The notes beneath the pieces were generated by a model, which worked only from the letters and a program-made list of their open reading frames with translations, had not been told where the DNA came from and did no database searches. A DNA stretch of 64,000 nt, from positions 1-64,000 of the forward strand of contig DASYUH010000078.1 of NCBI GenBank assembly GCA_036001465.1, written 5' to 3'. The stretch comes from Candidatus Polarisedimenticolia bacterium. GTDB lineage: Bacteria; Acidobacteriota; Polarisedimenticolia; Gp22-AA2. Of this stretch, positions 1-9,369 are shown in pieces. Both the position numbers and the translations under genes were made by a program. The number at the start of each line of letters is the position of its first letter. The stretch's first letter is position 1.

Positions 1-1
1 C

Positions 2-502
2 GAACCGTGGCCGGATCCTCACGCCGCGCCGTCCATGGTGGCAGCCCGGACGTTTTCCGTCCGCTCCCGCCGCGTGCCGGCCTGGGTCGGCCTCCTGGCG
101 CTCCTCGAGGACTTCGTCCTCACCTGGGACCCGCCGCACCGCGTCGCCCGCGCCCCGGCCGGCGCACCGAAGCGTCCTGGCGACCCGGTCTATTCCCGCG
201 CCGGATGGCGATGCACCGCCCCCGGCTGCACCTCGCGCAAGAACCTCGACGACCACCACGTCGTCTACCGCTCCCAGCTTGGCGGCGACGGGCTCGACAA
301 TCGCATCTGCGTGTGCCACTTCCATCACTACCAGGGAGAGCACGGCGAGCTGGCGTCCTGCCGCGGCAAGGCGCCGCTCGGCATCCTGTGGAGGCTCGGG
401 AAGAAGGACCTCGGGGTCTGGTATCGCAACGAGCGGCGGGTGGTCGCGCCAACAAGCGGATCAGCGGCCGGATCGCGCGCCCGTGAAATGCGATCCGAAT
501 GA
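2..502 (+). CDS. HNH endonuclease, C-terminal part (5' end outside window)
   Basis: The reading frame is open to the left edge, so the first ATG at 35 is probably internal and the gene is truncated by the window. The core contains WRCTAPGC, then a DDHHV stretch, then CVCHFHHYQ. This is the beta-beta-alpha-metal HNH fold with its zinc-like cysteine pair and the catalytic histidine. Proteins of this type usually carry a long helical N-terminal domain and the HNH domain at the C terminus. The family cuts or nicks DNA, but the real substrate of these chromosomal copies is mostly unknown. It faces ald tail to tail with a 19-bp gap. The HNH call is firm; the biological role is open. Confidence 0.72.
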   Translation, partial: EPWPDPHAAPSMVAARTFSVRSRRVPAWVGLLALLEDFVLTWDPPHRVARAPAGAPKRPGDPVYSRAGWRCTAPGCTSRKNLDDHHVVYRSQLGGDGLDNRICVCHFHHYQGEHGELASCRGKAPLGILWRLGKKDLGVWYRNERRVVAPTSGSAAGSRAREMRSE

Positions 503-521
503 ACGCCGGGAGGAGTGCCGG

Positions 522-1634
522 CTAGAGAAGGCTCTCGAGGGCCACGTACGGCAGGCCCTGCGAGCGGGCCACCGCCTCGTGCGTCACCTTCCCGTCGAGG
601 AGGTTGACGCCGGCGCGCAGGCTGGGGTCGACCGCCACCGCGTCCTGGAAGCCGCGGTTGGCGATTCGCAGGACATAGGCGAGTGTCGCGTTGGTGAGGG
701 CGAAGGTCGAGGTGCGCGGCACGGCACCCGGCATGTTGGCGACGCAGTAATGGATGACCCCGTCCACCTCGTAGGTCGGCGAGGAGTGCGTGGTCGGCCG
801 GGTGGTCTCGATGCACCCTCCCTGGTCCACGGCGACGTCCACGATCACCGCCCCTTTCTTCATCGTGCCGACCATGTCGCGTGTGACCAGGCGCGGGGCG
901 GCGTCCCCGGGGACGAGGACCGCGCCGATCAGCAGATCCGCGCGCCGCACCGATTCGGCGATGTAGGCGCCGGTGGAGTAGATCGTCACCACCTGGCCGT
1001 GAAAGATCTGGTCCAGGTCGCGGAGGCGCGGCAGGGACCGATCGACGATAGTCACCCGCGCCCCGAGGCCGAGCGCCATCATCGCCGCGTTGATGCCGAC
1101 CGTGCCGCCCCCGAGAATGACGACGTCCCCGGGCGGAACGCCCGGCACGCCCCCCAGCAGGATGCCCCGGCCACCGAGCGTCTTCTGAAGATAGAACGCG
1201 CCGACCTGGATCGACATGCGGCCCGCGACCTCGCTCATCGGCGTCAGCAGCGGCAGGTGGCCGTTGCCGTCGGTGATCGTCTCGTAGGCGATGGCGGTGA
1301 CGCCGGAGTCCACCAGGGCGCGCGTCAGGCGCGCCTGCGGCGCGAGGTGGAGGTAGGTGAACAGGATCTGTCCCCGGCGCAAGGCCGGAATTTCCTCCTC
1401 CAGAGGCTCCTTCACCTTGAGGACGAGGTCGGCGCGACGGTAGACGGCGGCCGCGTCCGTGACGATCACCGCCCCGGCCGCCTGGTAGGCCGCGTTGTCG
1501 ATGCCGCTTCCCAGGCCCGCGCCGTCCTGGACCAGGACCTGGTGGCCGGCCTGCACCAGCGCGTGGACGCCGGCGGGAACCAGGCTGACGCGGTACTCGT
1601 GGTCCTTGATCTCCGTCGGAACGCCGACCTGCAT
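522..1634 (-). CDS. ald: Alanine dehydrogenase
   Basis: Cytosolic NAD-dependent enzyme interconverting L-alanine and pyruvate plus ammonium. The 370-residue length is typical. The pyruvate-site residues known from the family are all in register: R15, K75 and H96, with the catalytic Asp at about 269 in VDVAVDQGG. The NAD-binding glycine motif GGGTVG is at 174-179. I chose ATG 1634 because the protein then begins [16 protein letters not shown], the conserved family N terminus; the frame stays open upstream but is not homologous there. It lies 43 bp behind the aldehyde dehydrogenase and is probably co-transcribed from the promoter at 3226-3254. Confidence 0.95.
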   Translation of the reverse strand: MQVGVPTEIKDHEYRVSLVPAGVHALVQAGHQVLVQDGAGLGSGIDNAAYQAAGAVIVTDAAAVYRRADLVLKVKEPLEEEIPALRRGQILFTYLHLAPQARLTRALVDSGVTAIAYETITDGNGHLPLLTPMSEVAGRMSIQVGAFYLQKTLGGRGILLGGVPGVPPGDVVILGGGTVGINAAMMALGLGARVTIVDRSLPRLRDLDQIFHGQVVTIYSTGAYIAESVRRADLLIGAVLVPGDAAPRLVTRDMVGTMKKGAVIVDVAVDQGGCIETTRPTTHSSPTYEVDGVIHYCVANMPGAVPRTSTFALTNATLAYVLRIANRGFQDAVAVDPSLRAGVNLLDGKVTHEAVARSQGLPYVALESLL

Positions 1635-1677
1635 CCTGAAGCCTCGCTGCGTCCCGTCCCGCCAGAAGGGACGGCCC

Positions 1678-3174
1678 TCAATTGTTGTCGATCTGGGCCT
1701 TCTGAAGCTTGCCGGAGTAGTCCACATACACCGTCTTCCACTCGGAGAAAATCTCGATCGCGGTGTGCGCCGCCCCCTCGCGGTGGCCGTTGCCGCTCCG
1801 GCGCATGCCGCCGAACGGCAGGTGCGTCTCGGCGCCGATGGTGGAGGAATTGACGTAGGCGATCCCGGTCTCGAGGTCGCGCACCGCCGTGAACGCCTTG
1901 TTCACGTCCTGCGTGTAGATCGAGGAGGACAGCCCGTACAGCGTGTCGTTGGCGATCTCCAGAGCGTCGTCGAGCCCGTCGGCCGCCAGCACACACACGA
2001 CCGGCCCGAAAATCTCCTCCTTCGCGATGCGCATGCCGCGGGTGACGCCGGTGAAAATGGTCGGCGGGAAGAAATACCCCCGGCCGTACTCGTTCTTGGT
2101 CAGGCGCACCCCGCCCAGGACCGGGTCGGCCCCCTCGTCCCGGCCCACCTGGACGTAGTCCATCACCTTCTTCAGCTGCGACTCATTGATCACCGGCCCG
2201 ACGTCGACCGACTCGTCCAGGCCGTCCCCGATCTTGAGGGCCGCGGCCCGCTCCACCAGCCGGTCGACGAATTCCTTCAGGATCTTCTTGTGGACGATGA
2301 CCCGGCTGGTCGCGGTGCAGCGCTGGCCGGCCGTCGCGAAGGAGCCCCAGACGGCCCCCTCGACGGCCAGGTCCAGCCGCGCGTCCTCGAGGACGATCAT
2401 GGCGTTCTTGCCGCCCATCTCGAGGGCCACGCGCTTGAACGTGTCGGCGCACGCCAGGTTCACCTGCCGTCCCGTCTCGGACGACCCGGTGAAGGAGATG
2501 AGCGCCACTCCGGGATGACGCGACAGCGGCGCGCCGACCCCCTCTCCCCCTCCGGTCACGAAGTTGACCACACCTCTCGGGATCCCCAGCTCCTGGCAGA
2601 CCTTGACCAGATGGTACGCGGAGAGCGGGGCCTCGCTGGCCGGCTTGATCACGACCGTATTGCCGCAGACCAGGGCGGGGATGAGCTTCCAGGATGGAAT
2701 CGCGATGGGGAAATTCCAGGGCGTGATCAGCCCGCACACGCCCACCGGCGCGCGCACCGCATGACAGGACTTGTTCGGCAGCTCGGACGGCGTGGTGTAG
2801 CCGTGCAGCCGCCGTCCCTCGCCCGCAATGTGATAGCAGACGTCGATCGCTTCCTGGACGTCCCCGCGCGCCTCGCGCAGGGGCTTTCCCATTTCGCGCG
2901 TCATCTCCCGGGCGTACTCTTCCTTGCGCCGCAGCAGGATCTCGCCCATCCGGAACAGGTACTCGGCGCGTTTGGGGGCCGGCACCTGGCGCCAGCGGCG
3001 GGAGGACTTGCGGGCCGATTCGACGGCCGCGTCCACGTCCGCCTGGGCCGAGCTCTGGAAGGTGCCGATCACCTCGCTCTTGTCGGCGGGGTTCCGGTCC
3101 TCGAACGTTTCGCGGGTCGCCGCTTCGACCCACTCGCCGTCGATGAAGTTTCTGTAGGCTTTCGGCTCGGCCAT
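1678..3174 (-). CDS. NAD(P)-dependent aldehyde dehydrogenase
   Basis: Oxidises an aldehyde to a carboxylate with NAD(P) as cofactor. All catalytic landmarks are present: the oxyanion Asn in TPWNFP (N154), the general base in LEMGGKNA (E252) and the nucleophile in GQRCTA (C286). The length of 498 residues is normal. The C terminus ([16 protein letters not shown]) resembles a group often annotated as semialdehyde dehydrogenases, but the substrate cannot be read from sequence. First gene of an ALDH-ald operon with a near-consensus promoter. Pairing with alanine dehydrogenase suggests amino-acid catabolism, which is inference. Confidence 0.93.
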   Translation of the reverse strand: MAEPKAYRNFIDGEWVEAATRETFEDRNPADKSEVIGTFQSSAQADVDAAVESARKSSRRWRQVPAPKRAEYLFRMGEILLRRKEEYAREMTREMGKPLREARGDVQEAIDVCYHIAGEGRRLHGYTTPSELPNKSCHAVRAPVGVCGLITPWNFPIAIPSWKLIPALVCGNTVVIKPASEAPLSAYHLVKVCQELGIPRGVVNFVTGGGEGVGAPLSRHPGVALISFTGSSETGRQVNLACADTFKRVALEMGGKNAMIVLEDARLDLAVEGAVWGSFATAGQRCTATSRVIVHKKILKEFVDRLVERAAALKIGDGLDESVDVGPVINESQLKKVMDYVQVGRDEGADPVLGGVRLTKNEYGRGYFFPPTIFTGVTRGMRIAKEEIFGPVVCVLAADGLDDALEIANDTLYGLSSSIYTQDVNKAFTAVRDLETGIAYVNSSTIGAETHLPFGGMRRSGNGHREGAAHTAIEIFSEWKTVYVDYSGKLQKAQIDNN

Positions 3175-3225
3175 GTCGAGGGTAAGGCCTGTGGTTCCTG
3201 TTCGTTGGGACGTGACGGGAGGGTG

Positions 3226-3254
3226 ATGCTAGCAAACGCCCCCGGCCCTGTCAA
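3226..3254 (-). promoter_or_regulatory. Sigma-70 promoter for aldehyde dehydrogenase - ald
   Basis: On the minus strand TTGACA (3249-3254) is followed by a 17-bp spacer and TAGCAT (3226-3231), with TGC directly before the -10. The -35 is a perfect match and the spacing is optimal. It lies about 50 bp upstream of the aldehyde dehydrogenase ATG at 3174. Confidence 0.75.
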
Positions 3255-3281
3255 GGAACGGGAGAGGAATCGGTCGGACGA

Positions 3282-3584
3282 TCAGGCGGTGTGTTCGCGT
3301 GCGGAAGCGGTGCGGATGCGCCGGGCGACTTCCAGGCAGGCCGCCGCGCGCCGGCGATCCTGCATCCTCTCGAAGACTTCGGAAAGCCCGGTCCAGGCCT
3401 CGACACAGTCGATGTCGCATTCGAGGGCACGCTCGAAGCTCTGCAGCGCGCCGAACAGGTCTCCCTCCCGCGCGTGCATGCTTCCCTGGCCCGCCCAGAG
3501 AATCGCCCCGCCGCCGGCGCCCACCAGCGCGTCGAACGGATCGGAATCGGAGGCGGGCCGTGCCGGCCTCACACTCTTCAGCAT
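3282..3584 (-). CDS. Small TPR-type protein
   Basis: A 100-residue protein with an ATG preceded by a strong GGAGAGGAG ribosome-binding site. Residues about 38-95 form one to two tetratricopeptide-like helical hairpins (REGDLFGALQSFERAL, then AWTGLSEVFERM). No signal peptide or membrane segment is visible. TPR units mediate protein contacts, and no partner can be named from context. It reads toward the ALDH-ald operon, which has its own promoter. It may be a helper protein or the remnant of a longer TPR protein. Confidence 0.6.
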   Translation of the reverse strand: MLKSVRPARPASDSDPFDALVGAGGGAILWAGQGSMHAREGDLFGALQSFERALECDIDCVEAWTGLSEVFERMQDRRRAAACLEVARRIRTASAREHTA

Positions 3585-4153
3585 CGAAAGCTCCTCTCCG
3601 TACCCCGTCTGTCGAGGGGCGCGGTCACGAAATCCAGAGGACGTTCCCTCCCGATGGGATCGCCTTCTCGAGCGCCCCGGCAGCCGGTATTGCCGAGCTC
3701 TCTGCCATCTGCGTACGACGGGGGGAAGGAATCACAAAGCGTGGGGAAATTGGGGTCCAAACACCGGCTGCCGGAGCGCATGAGTGATACGGGCATTTAT
3801 TTTCCTTATAGATATTGTCCGAGCATCCCGAATCGCACCAATTCAGATAGCAAACTTCATGCCGATACATCAGGAAACCGGGAGCTGGGCTCCGTCGGAA
3901 TGCGTAAGTGCCGCTCTGGTTGCACTTGGGCGAGGAATCGATTCGCCATGATCAAAGTGATCAGGGGCTTCTCTTCCATTTCCACAACGGCGTTTTGACG
4001 CGGCTCCGCGTCGCTTCGACGATCTCTCTTGTTTGCATCGATTTGAATTGCGTCAGGAGAGTGGACATGCCGCCAGGTCCCTGACGTTGGCTGTGTCAAA
4101 AGTGGTCAGTTGCTGTCCGCCGGAGGACAGAACCGGAGGATCGGGCCTGCCAT
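3585..4153. other. Gene-free, AT-richer intergenic island
   Basis: No convincing gene was seen in about 570 bp. The part from about 3780 to 4110 is visibly poorer in G+C (near 50%) than its surroundings (near 70%). Short open frames on both strands show no recognisable domain and no good ribosome-binding site. A small perfect stem (ctgtcc/ggacag, 4113-4118 with 4125-4130) lies just past the Nudix stop and might help end transcription, although no T-run follows. It may be decayed foreign DNA or the leader of the small TPR gene. Confidence 0.5.
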
Positions 4154-4843
4154 TCAGGGTTTACGTGTGGCGATCCGCCCCTGGAGCCGCAGGAGGCGCG
4201 AGACGCCGATCTCCAGCTTCGGGTCTTCGATGAGTCCCCGGCGGCACATGTCGAGGATCCGCCCGGCTTCGATGGCTATCGTCCCGGAATCCGCCTCATT
4301 CACCGATCCGTCCCCTGCCTCGGCCATTTGCCGCCGCGGATCGACGCGGAAGGCTCTCAGATGTATTTTTTCGGTCGATTGGCCATGCGACGGGAAGAAT
4401 CCCCCTCCCAGCCGGATCGTCCTTCCTGCGATCGGTCTCAGGCCTGTCTCCTCCAGAAGCTCGGCGCGGGCACGGGCGGAGACTCCGGCCTCCCCCCGAT
4501 CTCCGGGCTCCAGGCTCCCCGCGACCGCTTCGATCATCGACAGGTAGGGCCGGCGGTCGCGCACCGGCAGCGGCAGACTCGATCGCGTGAACAGGCCGGG
4601 GCGGAAGCCGGTCTTGCAGATCACCATCATCCTGCGTGGACGACCCGCGAAGAAGAACGGCAGGATCGCCACGGCGTCGAGACCCCGGCGATGCAGGACC
4701 TCGGACCGATACGGCGGGGAGATCCGGCCGTCGCGATAGAGGTTGCGCACGAGGAAGCGATCGAGTGTCAGGAATCCCGGCCCCGAAGAGGACAGGCGCT
4801 TGACGACCTTCAGGCCCTTCACGGCACGGAGGCGGCGGAGCAC
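4154..4843 (-). CDS. Nudix hydrolase family protein
   Basis: The second half carries a Nudix-box-like segment ending in AELLEETGL, with the metal-binding EE pair; the canonical Arg at the start of the RE pair is Ala. Nudix enzymes hydrolyse nucleoside diphosphates linked to another group, such as ADP-ribose or NADH. The preceding VAILPFFFAGRPRRMMVICKT strand pattern fits an ADP-sugar pyrophosphatase type. The start is uncertain: GTG 4843 or GTG 4822, neither with a good ribosome-binding site. It follows the nicotinate phosphoribosyltransferase by 35 bp, so a role in NAD turnover is plausible but inferred. Last gene of the long run from 18.3 kb. Confidence 0.75.
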   Translation of the reverse strand: MLRRLRAVKGLKVVKRLSSSGPGFLTLDRFLVRNLYRDGRISPPYRSEVLHRRGLDAVAILPFFFAGRPRRMMVICKTGFRPGLFTRSSLPLPVRDRRPYLSMIEAVAGSLEPGDRGEAGVSARARAELLEETGLRPIAGRTIRLGGGFFPSHGQSTEKIHLRAFRVDPRRQMAEAGDGSVNEADSGTIAIEAGRILDMCRRGLIEDPKLEIGVSRLLRLQGRIATRKP

Positions 4844-4878
4844 GACGATCGCCGGCGGCCGTCCGGTTCCCCGCCGCC

Positions 4879-6204
4879 TCACCCCAGCCTCGCCGGGAGG
4901 AGACCCCGAAAGTCGCCCGGACGCCGTCCGGTCTTGCTGGCGACGACGAAGCGTCCGCCGACACGCACGCGCACCACGTCGGCCGTGTACTCGTTCGCGT
5001 CGCCGCGCAGCAGGGCGGAGCCGATGCCGTAGACGTCGACAGGGGCCCGCTCGCTCTCGAAGTACCGGATCTTCTCGCGCGTGAAGCCCCCGGTCGCCAC
5101 GATGCGCACGCCCCGGAAGTAGCGCTCCGCCTCGCGACGCCACCGACCCGCGAGACCCAGGCCGGCGGGCGCGTCGTCGAGGGCCCGGCGCACGATGCGC
5201 GCGAGCACGGGCGTCACGCCGCGCTCCCGTCGCGGATCGGAGGAGGACGGCACTCTCCGGTCCTTCAGATCCTGCGCGGTGTCGATGCGCACCGCGTGCA
5301 GCACGTGGCGCGCCGCCTCGGCGCGGCGCCCGGCACGCAGCAGGCGCAGGCGCTCCGCGAACAGGCCACGCGCCGTGCGCACCGCCTCCCCCGCGCAATC
5401 GTTCGTCGTGTCGACCAGGGCGACGCGCAGGATCCGGGTCGGCATGTGCCGGCAGAGCGCCAGGGTCGCCTCGGCCGTGTCCCCCAGGAAGCACAGCACG
5501 AACGCGTGCGGCATGGTGCCGCCGCCGCGCTGTCCCCAGAGCATCCCCTGGGCGTCGGTCGAGACGTGCGCCGGCACCACGCGTCCCGTCGACCTGGCGT
5601 ACGCCTGGAGGGCCACGCCGTAGGCATAGCCGTCCAGGGGCTGGCATTGCGGCAGATCGAAGCGGGCAGGAAAGAAGAGGATCGGCTTCCCCCGGGCCGC
5701 GACCAGCGCCTCATAGACATTCGTGGCGACCCGGCTGCAGCGCGCCAGAACGCCCAGCATGGGCGTCTCGAGATGGGCGAAATCGCGGTACCGGCCGCGC
5801 ACCACGAGGACCGGCTGGCGGGGGCGCGCCAGGCTCCCTTCGGGAAGCGCGCGCGCGGCGGGGCGCGACCAAGTCGCGGACGGTCCGCGGCGCGGCGCCG
5901 GCAGGCCGTCCCGCAGAATCCCGAGCGCCGGACCGATGCCGGCGGCGAGGAAACGCGGGGCGCGGCGCGCGAAGTACTGCATCTCGACGACCGCATTCCC
6001 CGGCACGTGCCGCGCGATCCCATCCGCCGGGCCGCGGAGGGCCAGGGGCCTTCCCGCGAACCGCTCCCCCGCGCCGGCGCTCAGTCTCAGGATGCACGCC
6101 GCCTGCAGGAAATAGGAATCGCTGTAATACCCGGCGCGCAGGGCGCCCGGCTCGACGCCGGTGACCCGGACGGGACGCGCCGCGCGAGGACGGGCAGGTC
6201 GCAC
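4879..6204 (-). CDS. pncB: Nicotinate phosphoribosyltransferase
   Basis: Salvages nicotinate: nicotinate plus PRPP and ATP gives nicotinate mononucleotide, entering the Preiss-Handler route to NAD. Family motifs are clear: ETPMLGVLARCSRVATNVYE, VDTTND in the phosphate-binding region and GGFTREKIRYFE followed by VDVYGIGSAL near residues 370-400. The GTG start at 6204 is preceded by GGGAGG six bases upstream. The gene lies 15 bp behind the giant TPR gene and 35 bp before the Nudix gene. The 441-residue length is normal. Confidence 0.92.
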   Translation of the reverse strand: MRPARPRAARPVRVTGVEPGALRAGYYSDSYFLQAACILRLSAGAGERFAGRPLALRGPADGIARHVPGNAVVEMQYFARRAPRFLAAGIGPALGILRDGLPAPRRGPSATWSRPAARALPEGSLARPRQPVLVVRGRYRDFAHLETPMLGVLARCSRVATNVYEALVAARGKPILFFPARFDLPQCQPLDGYAYGVALQAYARSTGRVVPAHVSTDAQGMLWGQRGGGTMPHAFVLCFLGDTAEATLALCRHMPTRILRVALVDTTNDCAGEAVRTARGLFAERLRLLRAGRRAEAARHVLHAVRIDTAQDLKDRRVPSSSDPRRERGVTPVLARIVRRALDDAPAGLGLAGRWRREAERYFRGVRIVATGGFTREKIRYFESERAPVDVYGIGSALLRGDANEYTADVVRVRVGGRFVVASKTGRRPGDFRGLLPARLG

Positions 6205-6219
6205 TCGATCCTCCCGCGG

Positions 6220-9200
6220 TCAGCCCAGGAGCTTCTTCAATTCCTTGATTTTTGCGGCGACGTCGCGGTACGTCGAGTCCATGCCGTACACCTCGGAAAA
6301 GGTATGCATGGCCTTCTTGTACTCGCCCTGTTCCCGGTGCACCTCGGCGATGTCGTAGCGCAGGCCGATCGCTTCGTGCTCCCCCAGGCTCGGCGTGTCC
6401 AGCCCCTTCTGGTACCACTTCAGCGCCAGCTGCGGCATGCCCTTCTCACGGAAGCAGAGGCCGAGAATACCGCAGCACTCGACCATCCTTCCCGGATCGC
6501 GCGCGGCGTACTGGAACTCTCCGATCGCCTCGTCCACCAGCCCCATTTCCTTGTAGGCGATCCCCAGGTTGTAATGCGTTTCGTAGTCCTGCGAATCGAC
6601 CTGCTGCTCGACGCCTTTCTTGAAGGCGCGGAAGATCTCGTCGATGCTGTGCCCCGGCCCCTCGAGCGATTCCTGGTCCTGCGTGTCCACCGCCACTTGC
6701 GCCTCCGCCAGGCTGCGATCGAGCTCGCCGGCCAGATCGAAGAAATCGCCGTCGGCCATCTCCTGCTGCTTCTCGACGCGGAACACCGGTTTCGCCCTGG
6801 CGGCGCGCGGCACCTCCGCCGGAGGAGCCACCCGCGGCGCCTGAATGACCATGGTCTGGGCGCCGAAGGCGCGCTCCACGTCCAGGTCGAGTCCGCCCGG
6901 CTCCGGAGCCCGCGCGGCGGGCGGCGGGATCTCGATCACGGGGCGGTTGGCGCGCTCGAAGCGCTGCGCCACCTCCTGGCTTCCGGGGTGCTGCTTCTGG
7001 AGCTGGAACAGGACGGCGCGCGCCTCTTCCAGGAGTCCCTGGTCGATGTAGAAATCAACCTCCCCCAGCTTCTCGGCATCGGGATCGCGGCTGCCGATCG
7101 CCGCGACGGCGGCCGTCTGGTCCGAGCCGGCGGGAACCGGGGCGGGCGAGCCCACGTCCTCGACCTCGATCGTGAACTCGTCGCCGAGATCTCCCAGGGA
7201 CATGCCCCCCGCCATGTCCTCCGGCGTCTCCTCCTCGACCTTCGCGGGCGCCGGCGCCGCGGCCGTGCGGGACGCGGGGGCGGGACGCGGTGCGGGAGGA
7301 GTGACGGCCGGTTTCGTCGGGGCGGGCTCGTCCGGCATCTCGATTTCGAGCTCGAGCCCGGAATCGTCGGGCTCCGCTTCGACGACCGCCTCGGGAGCTT
7401 CCGGCTGGGCGGTCGGTTCGATCTCCAGATCGCCGACCGTGTCCATCTCCTCGATCTCGAGCTCGGGGGCGGGCGCGGGGGCGGGCCGGACCGCCTTCGG
7501 AGCGGGCATGTCGGGCCGTGCCGGCTTCGCCGGTGGCGCGGCGGCGGCCCTCTCCGGCGCGCGCTTCGCCGCGGGCGCCTTGGCCGCAGGCGGCGGGCCC
7601 TTGTCCTCTCCCGCCGGCGCGGAGGGGGACGCGGGCTGAACCGTGAGCTGGCGCAGGCGCGGATTGTTCGGGTCGATGCGGATCGCCTCGTTGAGCTGAT
7701 CCTGGGCCTCCTCCGCCCGGTTCTTGGTCTTCAGGATGTTCGCGAGGGTCAGGCATTCGGAGACCGCCTTCTCCTTGTCGCCTTCCTCGTAGTAGATCTC
7801 CTTCAGCTTGGTGTGCGACGGGATGTGCCTCTCGTACTTGGCGAGAATCTTGAGGAGCTGCTCCTTGGCCTTCTCGAGCAGTCCGTACTTGACGAACACC
7901 TCCGCTTCGGTGAAGTGCTCGCTGATGAAGTCCTCGTCCTCGGCCTCGATCCCCTCCTCGTCCGGCTCGGCCGCCATGTCCTGGATCCTGCTGTGGGGGC
8001 CGACCTCGTCCTCCACGTCTCCGAGCGCGTCGGCGCCGGAGGTCTCCTCCTCGGCCTCCGCCTCGTCCTCCTCCTCGACCTCGATGGGGGTGGACTCGTC
8101 GAGCACGAGGGCCCCTTCCTGGATGTCCTGCACCGCCGCGGGCGCCGGTCGAGCGGGCGCAGCCCCCCTGGCCGGCGCGGCTTTCGCCACGCCGCCCTTG
8201 AGGTGAGTCACGCGCTCGAGCAGCTCGGCGCACTTCGGATGCTGCGGATCGACGCCCTGCATCTGCGTGATGAAGCCGGCGGCCCCGCCGGCGTCGCCCG
8301 CGTGCAGCCGCACCTCCGCGAGCCCGAGGAGCGCCTCGAAGCGGGCCGGCTTGTCCCCCGCCCCCTCGGCGATGGCGGCCTTCTTCTCCAGGCCGCCCGG
8401 GTGGTTGGGAAACGCGCGCAGGTATTCGTCCAGCAGGCCCGTTCCGTCGGTCGCCTTCGAAGCGGCGAGATATCCCTCGGCCGCCCGGGACACCCAGTCG
8501 AGCGCCGAGTCCGCGTCGTCCTTCGAGATGTAGAAGCGCGCCACCGCCGCGGCGACCTCGGGCGGCGCGTCCTTCATTCCCCGCAGCTTCTGGAAGACCT
8601 TCTCCGCGTCCGCTGTCTTGCCGGCCGCCAGGTATGCCTCCCCCAGGAGCGCGAGCGATCTCGGATTGTCGCCGTTCGCCTTGGCGACCTGGACGACGGT
8701 GGCCAGGAGTTCACCGGGGCTCCTCTCCGCTTCCTTTGTGAGCGACAGGACGAGACTCATCATGTCGGCGTCGCCCGGGACCAGCTTGGTCCCCTTCTGC
8801 GCCACCTTGATCGCCTCGTCGAGCATCCCCTTCTTCGCCAGCTCCTGTGCGACCACGCGGAACTCCCGGCCCGCCTCCGGCACGCTTCCCGAGCGCACCA
8901 GCATGTCGGCGTAGGACATGCGGACCTTGATGTTGTCCGGCTCGATCTCCAGGATCCTGGGGAAGACTTCGAGCGCCTTCTTGACCTGCCCGCTCTTGAC
9001 ATGGCGGTCCGCCACCGCGAGGTACTGGGCCTTCGCTTCGATGGTCAGGCCCTGCTGCTGGTACAGCCCCGCCAGCTTCTGCAGGCAGTCGATGTTCGCC
9101 GGATCGAGCTTGCTGATCTTCTTGTACATCGCGATCGCCTTGAGGAAGAAGCCATCGGCGGCGTAGTACTCGGCGATGCGCAGGAAGTAGCGGATGGCGT

Positions 9201-9369
9201 CCTGGTTCTTTCCCGCGCGGACGCACAGGTCGCCCAGCTTGTTGATCACCCCCATGTCGCGGCTGTTGTCCTCGGCGAGCTTCCTGTACTCGGCGATGGC
9301 TTCGGGGATCTTGCCGGCCTTGACCGATTTCTCTGCGTTGGCGAGCGCCTTGGCGCGGTCGAAGGCCAT
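6220..9369 (-). CDS. Large TPR protein with acidic/Pro-Ala linkers
   Basis: A 1049-residue cytosolic protein without signal peptide. Residues 1-400 are a solenoid of tetratricopeptide repeats (for example IPEAIAEYRKLAEDNSRD and QDAIRYFLRIAEYY). Residues about 400-930 alternate very acidic stretches, Pro/Ala-rich linkers and a second short TPR block near 500-570. Residues about 930-1049 form a final TPR unit (THYNLGIAYKEMGLVDEAIG). Similar multi-block proteins are common in deltaproteobacteria and Acidobacteriota and are usually uncharacterised; a scaffold role is likely. Its ATG shares one base with the rnhB stop (TGATG), so translation is coupled. Confidence 0.9.
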   Translation of the reverse strand: MAFDRAKALANAEKSVKAGKIPEAIAEYRKLAEDNSRDMGVINKLGDLCVRAGKNQDAIRYFLRIAEYYAADGFFLKAIAMYKKISKLDPANIDCLQKLAGLYQQQGLTIEAKAQYLAVADRHVKSGQVKKALEVFPRILEIEPDNIKVRMSYADMLVRSGSVPEAGREFRVVAQELAKKGMLDEAIKVAQKGTKLVPGDADMMSLVLSLTKEAERSPGELLATVVQVAKANGDNPRSLALLGEAYLAAGKTADAEKVFQKLRGMKDAPPEVAAAVARFYISKDDADSALDWVSRAAEGYLAASKATDGTGLLDEYLRAFPNHPGGLEKKAAIAEGAGDKPARFEALLGLAEVRLHAGDAGGAAGFITQMQGVDPQHPKCAELLERVTHLKGGVAKAAPARGAAPARPAPAAVQDIQEGALVLDESTPIEVEEEDEAEAEEETSGADALGDVEDEVGPHSRIQDMAAEPDEEGIEAEDEDFISEHFTEAEVFVKYGLLEKAKEQLLKILAKYERHIPSHTKLKEIYYEEGDKEKAVSECLTLANILKTKNRAEEAQDQLNEAIRIDPNNPRLRQLTVQPASPSAPAGEDKGPPPAAKAPAAKRAPERAAAAPPAKPARPDMPAPKAVRPAPAPAPELEIEEMDTVGDLEIEPTAQPEAPEAVVEAEPDDSGLELEIEMPDEPAPTKPAVTPPAPRPAPASRTAAAPAPAKVEEETPEDMAGGMSLGDLGDEFTIEVEDVGSPAPVPAGSDQTAAVAAIGSRDPDAEKLGEVDFYIDQGLLEEARAVLFQLQKQHPGSQEVAQRFERANRPVIEIPPPAARAPEPGGLDLDVERAFGAQTMVIQAPRVAPPAEVPRAARAKPVFRVEKQQEMADGDFFDLAGELDRSLAEAQVAVDTQDQESLEGPGHSIDEIFRAFKKGVEQQVDSQDYETHYNLGIAYKEMGLVDEAIGEFQYAARDPGRMVECCGILGLCFREKGMPQLALKWYQKGLDTPSLGEHEAIGLRYDIAEVHREQGEYKKAMHTFSEVYGMDSTYRDVAAKIKELKKLLG

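Noticed and set aside
3857-4099. Small 80-codon minus-strand frame in the low-GC island
   Set aside because: No ribosome-binding site, no domain and a composition unlike its neighbours; kept only as part of the intergenic description.
4098-4130. Possible insertion-sequence end near gtcaaaagtggtcagt
   Set aside because: It vaguely resembles transposon ends, but there is no partner inverted repeat, target duplication or transposase fragment nearby.
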